A stretch of 64,000 nucleotides of DNA, from NCBI GenBank assembly GCA_031308135.1, contig JAHLJT010009436.1, positions 158,158,099-158,222,098 on the forward strand, read 5' to 3'. Position numbers and translations under genes: made by a program. Origin of the DNA: Acheta domesticus (Eukaryota > Arthropoda > Insecta > Orthoptera > Gryllidae). The notes beneath the pieces were generated by a model. That model did not search any database. It was given only the letters and a program-made list of their open reading frames with translations, and had not been told where the DNA came from. Of the stretch, positions 22,790 through 33,440 are shown piece by piece; the stretch's first letter is position 1, and each line of letters opens with the position of its first letter.

Positions 22790-23070
22790 GTGTCTGAGGC
22801 TCACTTGGCCGCCCAGAGGCGGAGGCGCGCTGCGGTGGGTGCGCGCGTGGGCGCCTAAGACGACAGCGGCGGCGCTCTGAGTGCAGGCGCCACGCCCCCC
22901 CACGCCCCCGCGCTCCGAAGGGCGGCCGGGCGGCGATAAGCGGCCTAGGCGGCGCTGGGGCGTGGGCGGAGCCCAGCAACTTCGCTGCCCGCCAACTAAC
23001 ACGAGTGCCTGTCGCCCGCCTGGGGCGCTGCTACTCCTTCACGCGACGCGCTCCCGGTGGCCAGCCTGAC
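22790..23070. promoter_or_regulatory. CpG-rich island 6
   Basis: GC-rich with CGCGCG and GGCGGC words; frames of 62-114 codons are composition-driven. Confidence 0.5.
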
Positions 23071-24550
23071 GTTTTCGGTACAATCACCTTCTCTATGCAT
23101 AAAAAAGGCCGAGCAAAAATTACGATATGTACTTTTATACGATTCTTAAGGCTCTTCGTAAAGCCCCGTGAGGGCGTTCGTGCTGGATAGGGAGTTACCC
23201 GACAGGGGTGCATTAAACAAATTCAGGTCGCAAAACTGTAGAATTTAGTACATTATGTTGAAATAAAATTTGCAGGCGCAGATGCAAACTTCAGTGCACG
23301 TTACTCTGTCCAGTTTTGCATGTATCGCATGCTTCTTGGTTCTTAGAATCCGGTTTTAGATCCCTCCAGTACCGAATTATATATTTTAGCCCTTTATCTT
23401 CAAACTTATATTTTTCTCCGTTTTTAGTTTCTTTGTTGGTTAAGATATTTTAGGCTTAAATTGATATTTATATATTCAGCGCAGTTTAACCCCAGGGTTT
23501 GTGTTTGTATCTGCTAGTAAACACTTACCAGTACAAAAATGTTAACTCACGCACAGTACGGTTTTACATAATAAAATTCGCACTTATGAGCCTTGCCTCC
23601 AATTCTAGCAAAGACCGAATACTTAAAAAGACACGACAGGGTGTGTAGTTACCTCCACTGGCAGATCTGTACCGCCCTCGAAGTTCCAAACACATCGATC
23701 GTATTATAACAGCGGTTCCCGTACGAATTTATTGTCACGTAAAACTATTATTTACGAAATGAATGTTTGCATGGGTTCAAGTCAAGCATTATTAGCTCTC
23801 TTATCCACACAATAATCTCTTCTTCTATATTTGAAACGTTAAGAACTATTTTGTACCATTTACAAGAAAATGTGACATCGTGTCCGTTGGTGAACTGAAT
23901 ACTGCTGGATAGAGATTTAAAACGTAGCCTGCTTTAAACAAATTTGAGTCGAAAAAATTAGATCTATGCAGGTTAATACTGAAACAAGCAGTCGCGGAAG
24001 TAAACCGCAACATGACACACTGCAAAACACATTATCATCGTGAAGAACATGAAAACGACATTCTGACTTCTTAAAAACAGATTTTCTTGTTCCTACTACA
24101 TGATGCCTTTTTGGTCACTGTATTACATTTTTTTTCGGTACTGCCACTTCGCAGAAAAAATCGTCACAAACTTTTCAAATTACGTTCTAGCTACTTAAAC
24201 ATTCGAAAAAATAATTTTAAATGATCGATCTTTTGACTATTGCGAGTTTTGTGAATGAAAAAACAAGATATTTTGAGCCCTTCTACTATATTTTTGGAAA
24301 TTCGCATGCCGTGGATAATGTTGCTATTAAGATGTTCCAGGGGGAATCCGGAACTGTCCGTTGCTGTAAGGTGTAGGAAAGTATTTCGTAATCAAAAACC
24401 CATTTAAAATACTTCATACAGTAGTTTGATTTCCAATTAAAGATGTGGAGGAACGTGCGTTGAACTTGCAGGGAACCATGTAGGGGACGCGCTGAGGAGT
24501 ATGGAGGTAACGAGTGAGACAACATACAAGGGACCATAAATTTATCATAA
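23071..24550. other. AT-rich DNA, nothing recognised
   Basis: No gene, RNA or repeat recognised in about 1.5 kb. Confidence 0.45.
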
Positions 24551-24552
24551 GT

Positions 24553-24646
24553 AATACCACGGGTGCTTTGGAAATTGTCGATAAATCCCCGATTCGCGAA
24601 GCGAGGAGGGGATTTATCTGAGAATTTCCAAAGCACGAGTGGTATT
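24553..24646. repeat. 94-bp nested hairpin
   Basis: The left arm (24553-24590: AATACCAC, GTGCTTTGGAAATT, ATAAATCCCC) pairs with the right arm (24608-24646: GGGGATTTAT, AATTTCCAAAGCAC, GTGGTATT) with a few mismatches. The 17-bp loop contains a further small stem, TCGC-GAA-GCGA. A strong foldback. Confidence 0.85.
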
Positions 24647-24649
24647 TAA

Positions 24650-24967
24650 TAGGACTATTCCACGAATGAAATTATGTCCAACAGAGTTTCAAAATGCGCC
24701 AAATATTGGAAGTAACTGAAAGCTATGTTAAAATCAAAGGTTTTGTTATAGTACATTTGCGATTTATTAGACATCGACATAGCGAGCGATATAAATCGCC
24801 TCCTAAGATAGATGAGACACAGTTTATGATTGGCCAGTAGGGAGAAGCGGTAAGAAAAATCGGATAGGAAAAGAGATAAACTTTTTTAGGTACATCTCCC
24901 TGATTGGAGCATTTTATATGCATAGTTAAATATTATTGGTTTTAGTTTCACGAGTGGAATAGTCTTT
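24650..24967. mobile_element. MITE-like element with terminal inverted repeats
   Basis: The left end GACTATTCCACGAATGAAA (24653 on) and right end TTTCACGAGTGGAATAGTC (to about 24965) are imperfect inverted repeats of about 19 bp, enclosing 280 bp without coding capacity. It directly adjoins the hairpin at 24553-24646, so the two may be parts of one foldback element. Class unknown. Confidence 0.6.
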
Positions 24968-25808
24968 AAAATTATAATTCAGAAAGGGCGGAACTTTCAC
25001 ACAGGTCTAACTAGTCCTCTCTCTCTACAAGCCAGGGTACAATGAAAATTGTGTTCAAACTACAAAAATCAATTGTCATAAAATTCCGCCAATGCACTCG
25101 TGTTTGGTAGGGAATAACTCCCCAGGCCTTAATCAGTTTTATGATTTATTTACTCAACGAAGTATTAGGCAGGCGAAAATGCAATCCGCAAAACACCTGA
25201 TGCGTAAACACATGACACCATTGCGCATTTCGCAAAACGGTACATCCTGGGTTCTTAAATCCTAGTTTGGGATTAGATTGTTTTCGAAGGTATTATTCAC
25301 TATTTAGAACGTATTTCAATTTTCTGTTTGTGTGTGTGTGTGTGTGTGGGGGGGTGCTACTTCGTACAATAGTGGCAAATTTTAAATTTCTGCTCCATTT
25401 ATGCGTCCTATTTATCATTGAGTGACAGAGAGCGTCCTATTTATCATTGAGTGACATTGAGAGCCAGCTGTGATCGAGACGTCTCAAATTACGTTGTTAC
25501 GACAGATTCTGACCCAAGACAAGTACAACGTCTGATCCTGATGCGACAAATACCTCCATTGTGGTCTCTGGTGTAGGCAGATTAAGGGCTTATCCTATTT
25601 TTTTCTTAATTTCACATACGGCAGAGGTCTACATGTTGTGACGCGCGGTCCACAATCGTTTCGTTTAAAGTAACTGAAGTTATTTTCACTTGTAAAGCAA
25701 ATTTCCCAAAGTATAGAATGTTTGCATGTGACGAATTAACGTACGTTATTTCTGTAAAATCGAAACGAGGGTTGGTACACTTTTTAATCAAACAACAAAA
25801 CTAATATC
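24968..25808. other. AT-rich DNA with small simple repeats
   Basis: Contains a (GT)n run followed by G8 at about 25328-25357 and a direct repeat of about 28 bp (GCGTCCTATTTATCATTGAG... at about 25404 and 25432). Nothing gene-like. Confidence 0.5.
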
Positions 25809-25870
25809 TTGCCGGCCCCGTGGCCGAGAGCTCTAAGGCTTTCGGGCTCTAGAGCTCTCTTTTCTATCCC
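25809..25870 (+). repeat. tRNA-like SINE head (SINE-C type), fragment
   Basis: 'gccggccccgtggccgagag' followed by 'tctaaggc' is the A-box half of a Leu/Ser-tRNA-like SINE head that I recall as abundant in orthopteran genomes. The B box and body are absent. Confidence 0.5.
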
Positions 25871-25959
25871 TGATTCTTGTTAATGAAAACATGATCTGGA
25901 CAGAAAAATGAGTTAATCAGCATGATGCAGCGGCAATCGTCAACGGGGAAGGGAGGGAG

Positions 25960-26380
25960 TCGGATCAAACCAGAGTAAAGGGCCAAAGGAAAACCAGGAG
26001 GCAGGGCAAGGGAGCGGAGCCGTGGATGGGCGTGGCGGGGCACGCCGCTGCGCCCATCCGCCCCTCCGCCCCCGGCCGTATTAAATAAGTGAGCGGCGGC
26101 GGCCGTGCCGTGAGGCCGAGCCCGTGGCCCAGCGCTGCGCTGCGGTGCGGGCCGGGCCGGGCCGGGCGATTTGCGAGCCGCGCCCATAGATAAGGCCGGG
26201 CTCCCGGGAGAGCCCAGGGGGGACGCACAATGCCCTTACATTTTCGGCGGAAATATCGCCCTTTTCGCCCGACAGCGATGATCTCCCCGTCGTGTAGTTC
26301 GTTCTTTGCGGGCATAAAAGAGAGACTCGTGCCCGGGAATACCCCGGCTCGGCGGCCAGGACAGCCGAGCGCAACATAAA
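25960..26380. promoter_or_regulatory. CpG-rich island 7
   Basis: GGGCCGGGCC tandem near 26150, a GATA-type site (AGATAAGG near 26189) and CCGCCG words. The minus frames of 103-116 codons are low-complexity. Composition-based call. Confidence 0.5.
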
Positions 26381-27005
26381 TTTTCCATTCATAGGATTAT
26401 TTTGTTTACGAAAAATTTCATTTAAAAGACCGTTTCCATCGTGCTAGTCGTTTTGTTTGGGGAAAATGTCAGACAGAGTTTTTTTAAATAGGGTGAAAAT
26501 TCCTTTGTTCAATTTTAGTATATAAATCTTAAAGGGTAATATTTCAAACAATCATCATTATCAAGAACTATACAAATGTCATAATATTTAAAACATTTTA
26601 ATAAAAATTATATTTGGATACTTCAAGTAACTTAACGATTTGTGACTAACAAGTATTATAAAATGTTCTGGATATTGGTACTTTCTCGTATACGTACGCA
26701 TATACGGAGTAATATCCGCAAGTAGTATTTGAGTAAACTTCTCGTGTGCGTTCGTTTGGAAGGTTTGGTTCTGTCTCTCACAGTTAGACCTCTTCCTGCG
26801 TGAGACATACCAGGTGTCATTCAACGCTTCTCAGTCTCCTGATGGGGAACTGATAATTTGTTTTCAGATTCAACCATAAGAAAACCCAACCTAAGAAATT
26901 TCCAAAATACTTATTTTTGCGTGTTTTAGCGCTGCGATCTTGGTGAGTATGCTGCGAACTAAATCACCTGATTATATTAGGTGGCGTTGATTAAACTCTA
27001 GTACC
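26381..27005. other. AT-rich DNA with Rep-A-like palindrome
   Basis: At 26683-26708, 'tctcgtatacgtacgcatatacggag' resembles the palindromic junction of the Rep-A copy at 13.1 kb. Otherwise nothing recognised. Confidence 0.45.
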
Positions 27006-27012
27006 AAAACCG

Positions 27013-27657
27013 ATGAAGGAGAGGAAGAAAGAGAGAGACGACGACGAGGAAGAAGATGACGTCGAAGAAGAAGACGAAGAAGAAGTAGATGAAGACGAAG
27101 AAGTAGAAGACGGAGAAGTAGAAGAAGACGGAGAAGTAGAAGAAGACGGAGAAGTAGAAGAAGACGAAGAAGTAGTAGAAGAAGAAGACGAAGAAATAGT
27201 AGAAGAAGAAGACGACGAAGAAGTAGTAGAAGAAGAAGACGACGAAGAAGTAGTAGAAGAAGAAGACGACGAAGAAGTAGTAGAAGAAGAAGACGACGAA
27301 GAAGTAGTAGAAGAAGAAGACGACGAAGAAGTAGTAGAAGAAGAAGACGACGAAGAAGTAGTAGAAGAAGAAGACGACGAAGAAGTAGTAGAAGAAGAAG
27401 ACGACGAAGAAGTAGTAGAAGAAGAAGACGACGAAGAAGTAGTAGAAGAAGAAGACGACGAAGAAGTAGTAGAAGAAGAAGACGACGAAGAAGTAGTAGA
27501 AGAAGAAGACGACGAAGAAGTAGTAGAAGAAGAAGACGACGAAGAAGTAGTAGAAGAAGAAGACGACGAAGAAGTAGTAGAAGAAGAAGACAAAGAATAC
27601 AAAAACAAAGAATTTTCTTTCATGGAAAATAAACTAAATAAGTGGAGGGCGTATTGA
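27013..27657 (+). repeat. 27-bp minisatellite that reads as an acidic ORF
   Basis: Fourteen 27-bp units (first at 27211, last at 27562) each encode the nine residues DDEEVVEEE, flanked by shorter GAAGAAGAC-type degenerate units from about 27040. The plus frame opens at an ATG at 27013 and runs 214 codons to a stop after an ordinary tail (about 20 residues ending NKWRAY). The minus strand is open too, as poly-Ser/Thr. Since 27 is a multiple of 3, openness is expected without selection. A real acidic, disordered protein is possible but unsupported: no splice context or conserved domain is visible. Confidence 0.9.
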
Positions 27658-27888
27658 GATGCCCGGACCAGACGGCCGTGGATGCACGTCTCCGTGAAGA
27701 GCATAGCTTTGTCATCGACCTGGTCGCTGCGTCTGTGCTGCGAGGATAAGTGTTATGTCTTCAAAGAATATCGAGAAGATAATTTTTATTTGAGAAATCA
27801 AGACAAGCCAAGTGACTCGGAGGTGCAGCAGATATGTGCGTCTTTGCGGACGTCATACGGTTTTCAAATTGATTTTAAAAATACTAGC

Positions 27889-28205
27889 TGAACCCGTGCG
27901 ATTACATCGCACTGAAGGGATGCTTTCCGCTTCCAGCCACATGTAGAAATACACGTTGGCCACGTGGGTAATACCGCGTGCAAAGGCTTCTTGCCAGCTG
28001 GCGTATGCTAGACGAATTACATAAATCCGTAGATATCACATAAAAGATATATAAGAACACAACAGATTTCCGCTTCCCGCCGCTTCGATTCACATGCGAC
28101 AACCACGTGAGTTCTCCTGTGGCGGATGGTGTGCGCATAACCGCCATCTTGACAGGCAGCGCGCGGACGGCACGCTAACTATCCCAGCCGCCAAGTTCAA
28201 ACAAC
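27889..28205. repeat. Probable interspersed repeat, 3' or 5' end
   Basis: Begins with 'actagctgaacccgtgcgat', a phrase I recall as the end of dispersed repeats in several arthropods. It continues as mid-GC sequence to about 28205, where AT-rich DNA resumes. No second copy in the window. Confidence 0.4.
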
Positions 28206-28609
28206 AAAAGTTTCCTAGCATTTTATTAATAACGAAAAGCTTCGTGATTTGCAATATTTAGTGACCTCCATTCCTGATTTTTTTATCTTTTTTTTTGGTA
28301 CCTCATTTGTTAAAATCCGTTCACTATGAGCCGAGTAGGAGGGACAACAAATTCACGGTTTTAACGAAAATAATATATGTGATGTACTAAGTCAAATTGA
28401 AAGAAAAACATTCCAAAATAACTTTATACGAAGTCAATTTTATGAAACTATTACATTACCTAATTTCAGGAAAGTCAAAGGTAAAAATCGTCGTCAATAT
28501 CACAAAAAAATTGCAAAAATTAAGTGGTTAGTTCGCAACGCTGACAAAACATCTAAACTGATCAAATACTACTCTGAATCGAAGAAAGAAAAAAAGAAGT
28601 CAAACAACC
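28206..28609. other. AT-rich DNA, nothing recognised
   Basis: No motif or repeat recognised. Confidence 0.4.
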
Positions 28610-29260
28610 GAAGGTAGTTTAAAGCGTCGGTGACGTCACATTCAGGTAGTACATAGTATAGAGAAAGTTATGAATAATGCTACGAAAAATCGATTTCGGG
28701 ATTTGAAAGAAATGTTTTTGGGTCTCTGAATACGGAAAAAGTGGTAAAGCACGGTATAAGATGATATAAACACTATACAAAAGAAAAATTCTTATTGCCT
28801 TAATGAAAAAGTGGATAAATCTTGTTCCTACATTTAGCAAATTACTTCCTCCAACACGTGTAATCAGAATGCATGGTTTGCGAGTCCGAAAAATCGATTG
28901 TCGGCAAAACGTCCGTCTGTAGCCAATGCTAACGCCTAAAGCGCTCAGACGATTTTCTCCTAAATTGATATCCTCTGATCGATTTAAAGGAGGTGATGCC
29001 TTGCGACTTGAAACCTGTGTTTTAATTTTCAGTTGTACTTTACATGAAGCGTCAACACTATTTTCATACTTTTCTCAAAATTGCTCCAATTTTTTTATTA
29101 ACTTTTGTCCCCGGACAGTGTAAAAGACATTTAAAAGAATAGAACCGGTCTCATTTTCCTCGAATTCCTTGAATTTCCGAAAGTTGTTTTGAATATAATG
29201 TTTCTAAATGTGTACTCTAATGAGGCAATTATTACGCATTCGAATACCTTTTCTGACCAA
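28610..29260 (+). repeat. Rep-A, plus copy
   Basis: 'gtatagagaaagttatgaat', 'aaaacgtccgtctgtagcc', 'ctaacgcctaaa', 'gatcgattt' and 'tttctcaaaattgctccaa' occur in the same order as in the 13.1-13.6 kb copy. It includes only one of the 306-bp internal units. Confidence 0.7.
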
Positions 29261-29379
29261 TTTTGAAGAACTGTTTCTGCCACTGAAAGGGCCATCGCGA
29301 GAGTCCTTATTGGCTGCCCTGCTGAGATGCACCACGATATGTCCTCATCGTTGTATCACTCCATCGTCCCTCCGCACGA

Positions 29380-29535
29380 CGTGACGCTGGAGCAGTCTGT
29401 GCTGCAGGCCGTGGTCGCGCCGCACCGCTCGCTGCAATGCGCCGATGGCGGCGGCGGCGGCGAGGGTCGAACCAACGACCCCGCGGATCCCGCAGCGGCG
29501 GGGCTTACGATTCCCGGATCTCGGCCGTAAATTGA
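29380..29535. promoter_or_regulatory. GC-rich patch
   Basis: GGCGGCGGCGGCG run near 29447 and mid-GC flanks. Short frames on both strands (67 codons each) overlap exactly antisense and are not convincing. Confidence 0.35.
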
Positions 29536-29639
29536 AGAAAACGATCAATGAATGGGGCTGCTTAGGGGTTCTTAATAATTAACTCGACATTACGAGAATG
29601 TGCTCAAATTTAACGTCAAGTGAAACGAGCGCTCTAATA

Positions 29640-30124
29640 GCCTGACGGGGCTGTATATTAATATACATGGAGCGAGCGCGGAGCCCGCCTGAGCCGCGGA
29701 GTGCGGCCCTGTGCCACGCCCCGCCCTGCCCTGCCCTGCCCCGCCTCGCCTCGCCACGCCACGCTCCACGCCGCCTCACGCGAAATCGCGGAATTCTCTC
29801 CTCGCCCCGCCCCGCCCCGCCGGGCCTTGGCGCAGTCGCCGCCGCCCCCCGCCAGAGGCGCTGAATTAAGAATGGTGGCCCGCGGCGCGTGTCGTTTGTT
29901 AAACGTCCGCGACAGAGCTCGTCCGGACTCGTTGCCCGCTGTACGTGTTGGCGGCGGGGGGGGGGAGAGGGAGATGCGCACGTCTGGCTGCGATGGCGAT
30001 GGCGGGGGCGACTTTTCAAGTTTTCGTGGCCGATTGGCGATGAGACGGGGGGAGGAAGGCAAGTGAATGGTGGGACGGGGAGAACGAAAGGATGGTAAAC
30101 GAAGGGCAAGAGTGGAAAAACGGA
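29640..30124. promoter_or_regulatory. CpG island 8 with GC-box array
   Basis: Preceded by a perfect palindrome GTATATTAATATAC (29653-29666). GCCCCGCC/GCCCTGCC pentamers run at 29713-29767 and 29803-29822 on the plus strand, then the skew flips to G-rich from about 29950. Confidence 0.5.
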
Positions 30125-30669
30125 GGGCTTGTGGCGGACGGCTTGTGGAATAGGGCATGTGGTGTAGGGCGTGTGGCGTAGGGCGTGTGGCGTAGGGCGT
30201 GTGGCGTAGGGCGTGTGGCGTAGGGCGTGTGGCGCAGGGCGTGTGGCGTAGGGCGTGTGGCGTAGGGCGTGTGGCGTAGGGCGTGTGGCGTAGGACGTGT
30301 GGCGTAGGGCGTGTGGCGTAGGGCGTGTGGCGTAGGGCGTGTGGCGTAGGGCGTGTGGCGTAGGGCGTGTGGCGTAGGGCGTGTGGCGGAGGGCGTGTGG
30401 CGGGGGGCGTGTGGCGGAGGGCGTGTGGCGGAGGGCGTGTGGCGGAGGGCGTGTGGCGGAGGGCGTGTGGCGGAGGGCGTGTGGCGGAGGGCGTGTGGCG
30501 GAGGGCGTGTGGCGGAGGGCGTGTGGCGGAGGGCGTGTGGCGGAGGGCGTGTGGCGGAGGGCGTGTGGCGGAGGGCGTGTGGCGGAGGGCGTGTGGCGGA
30601 GGGCGTGTGGCGGAAGTATGTAGCGGAGGGCGTGTGGTGTAGGATACATGGCGGAGGGCACGTTGCGGG
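30125..30669. repeat. 14-bp minisatellite, about 39 units in two blocks
   Basis: Units stay in one 14-bp register from 30125 to 30614. After three degenerate units, a block of GGGCGTGTGGCGTA (30167-30376, 15 units, few variants) switches to a block of GGGCGTGTGGCGGA (30377-30614, 17 units). One 13-bp unit breaks the register at 30615, followed by three degenerate units. The minus frames of 359-418 codons crossing it are artefacts, since a 14-bp unit lacking stops stays open in every frame. Confidence 0.95.
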
Positions 30670-30699
30670 AATTCTGCACTGGGGAAAGGACAGGATGAA

Positions 30700-31030
30700 G
30701 CAATGGACGGCAACGAAAAGAGGACGGAAAATATGGGTCGCAGGGCGGTGGTTGGGGCGCGTCGGAAGGAGGGCGGAGGTGGAGTGGCAGTGACGGCAGG
30801 CGACACTTGCGGGGGGAGGGGGCGCGGAGGATCTCGAGGACGTAATCTGCAGCTGCTCATTTCTCGACTTGCGGCGCCAAGGGCGGCCGCGAGGCGAGCA
30901 GCTGGCGCTGTCACTTGGGAGCGCTGCCTCCGAAGGCCTCTCCAGGCGCCTGCCAGCGCCCGCCCCCGCCCCCCGCCTCGCGCAGCGCCGCTCCGCTCCT
31001 CTCGCGGGATTGCCTTTATTTATGGATGAG
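30700..31030. promoter_or_regulatory. CpG-rich island 9
   Basis: CpG-dense sequence containing CAGCTG E-boxes (about 30850 and 30899) and ending in TTTATTTATGG (Hox/Cad-like AT core) near 31015. Function inferred from composition and motifs only. Confidence 0.45.
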
Positions 31031-33149
31031 CGGACGGATGGCTGCTCGCTCGGTCGCCGAGCCACTTTTATACTGACGTGCTCATTGCAGCTCATATACC
31101 GAGCGAGTTACTTAATGTCGAATCACTGTAATTACTCTTGCCTCAGAAGAGGATTTATTGTGATAGGTATAATACCAGGCCATTAACTGTTAAGAACTGT
31201 TTAGTCAGGGAAATGTAAGTGATGTGATCAATTATCAATACATATCATTACGTTTTTGGAACGGAGAACACGATATTGAACTCATGAATATTAAAATTGT
31301 ACAAAACAGCGAATAAAATATCTTTACAATACCTATCCAATTGTATACGAATGATTATGTGATAGTAACAAGGTAAAAAATGTAGATGTTGAAATACAAT
31401 TACAATAAAAAATATATATTAGTTCTTGTTTTGAAGATTTCCTCGTCCTATGACGAAACAGCTATAATTTTAATGCCATGCTTGTTACTCGCTTTCGTGG
31501 TACTAAAAAAAAACGAAGAAAATGAATTCATTCTATTAGGCAGCAGATATTTCTCATAATTACCCAAAATATGTGTCATATTTTATGAACATTTCATCCT
31601 TTTTATCGTTTGATCAGTTTCGTTAGAAAACATATAGAATGAAGATTTGGTAGAGATAGCAAGAGGAAATGAACCACGAAAATAAATTGAAATGAAGTAA
31701 ATATTCCAAATTCAGTTTAGAGACAAAGTATTGTTCTCAGGGGAAATTACTACTATCTGGGCAAGTCTTTTAACATCTAACCCCAAACAAACAACCTCTG
31801 TTATTAACGAAAATCTGTGTGACGGAATTGCTGTTAATACAGTGTTTTGAATTTCATTATGAATAACATTGTCCTGATCAGATTTGTCTTGTTCGTAAAG
31901 GAAAAAACCTCAATGTGTCAGTGCACTAACTACTCGGCAGTGAAAGTCTAGTGTTTTGTACCCGAACGAATAAAAATATAAATGAGTGAAAACACGAGTT
32001 ACTGCTTGATTAATAAGTTCATATACTACACATTAATAGATTTAATAAATGATCCATGAATCACTGTAAATGATTAATAAAACAGTGCTTGACTGAGTAA
32101 AAAAGTTGAATTACTTTTCTACCTATTCTAAACAGCGGTTATAGAAGGATGAGACGCTGCTCTAGTAACGGATGGTCAGGAGCTATATAAACGTATAGAT
32201 TTTAACGCCTGGAGATGCAACATGCCTGACGAGCGTGTAGAGCGAATTGCCTATTAGAGAGAACCCATGCTGGTGCGCGTCTGGATTATTCCAACCTCAC
32301 GATATAAATAATGTTATATTACCACATGCGTGCAGGTCGCAGGCTCTCCCAAACCTGCGTGACTTGAATGACTTGTAGAGGAACTGCGTCGCTCTCTCGC
32401 CTTGCACATTAGCTTTCTAGTGCAGATCCATTAGCTGACGGACTGCAGTTCTAGTTAATATGAACGATTTATAACTTTGATGTGAAAATAATGTTATGTG
32501 GACTACCGAATTACATAGTATTTAGGAAACAAAATGTATCGTTTTGTGTCCAAAGACTTAGTTTATTTTTGTAGGAGGAACAGGTTCGGTTGTTGAAACG
32601 GCCTCGAACATTTTGTCGATGTGCTCCGATTAAGCATTGCATTGAGTTCGAAAATTAAGCTTTCTTGTTGTTATGGCTTTCTTTGTATGATCGTTATCCT
32701 AAATTGTTTTTTTCGCTCCTTTTTGTAATTTTTGTCTTTAACTCTGTCGATTTTAAACTTACGCTTAGAAATTGAGAAGTGGCATCACTACGGCCATGAG
32801 GGACCGTACTTCATACTGAACCTAGGTAGCGCCGTTGATGTGGCACAATGAGGTGTTATTTCCTCGGCAACACCATCAAAGAAAAGTGGAGCTAGTACTG
32901 ATGCAAATAGTTTATATGGTATGGAATCAGTCTTTCTGCATTATTGCGTTTCCAACAACACCCGTTACCCGTCTTTTATATTTTATAATTTACTGTGAAT
33001 AATAAAAGAAAAAGGGCAATGTACCGCAGCCCTAGAAAAAGTGCCATTTCTTCCCCACAGGATGTCATGTGACGTGTGTCAGGAACTACAAACGCCCCTG
33101 ATCCACTTTTAGAAGCCGTACTCACGTGTCTCGAGAGTGCAGGTCAGTG
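31031..33149. other. AT-rich DNA; weak TATA candidate
   Basis: No gene or repeat recognised in 2.1 kb. Around 32160-32460 the sequence is less AT-rich and has a TATATAAA word (32182-32189); no exon can be defined. Confidence 0.4.
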
Positions 33150-33440
33150 AGAGTTGTGGTGCCCACAGAGGTTACCCGCTTCCGCGAGCCGGTCCCTCCT
33201 TGTCTCCCGGGTCACGAAGCCGGCTTCCCCGCCTGGGCCACGCCCACTTGCCCAATGCCGGCGCGGCGCGCCGTCTCGTCTCGCGGCGCCGAAATATGTC
33301 GCGTATTTATGTGACAAATGTTGGCAGCGGTTGACAAAAGCGCGCGAGCTGGACGCCCGTCAGAAGAAGCCCTTGAGAAAGACGAAGGGCCACGCACGCG
33401 GCGCCCACAACACAAGTGGGGGCGGTGTAACATTGCGCCT
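33150..33440. promoter_or_regulatory. CpG-rich island 10
   Basis: CpG-dense with GGCGCGGCGCGCC near 33260; adjoining 'aaatatgtcgcgtatttatgtgacaaatg' looks non-repetitive. Frames of 62-98 codons overlap in three phases and are not supported. Confidence 0.45.

Noticed and set aside
19147..30669. CRISPR array for the short regular repeats
   Set aside because: The repeats are continuous 14-bp units without unique spacers, and the sequence is eukaryotic.
29579..31095. Minus-strand ORFs of 359-418 codons and plus-strand ORFs of 80-146 codons
   Set aside because: They cross the 14-bp array in all frames; the Ala-Thr-Pro-His words are translation of the repeat, not a protein family.
32180..32215. 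Core promoter at TATATAAA
   Set aside because: In strongly AT-rich DNA this word is expected by chance, and no donor or coding exon follows at sensible distance.
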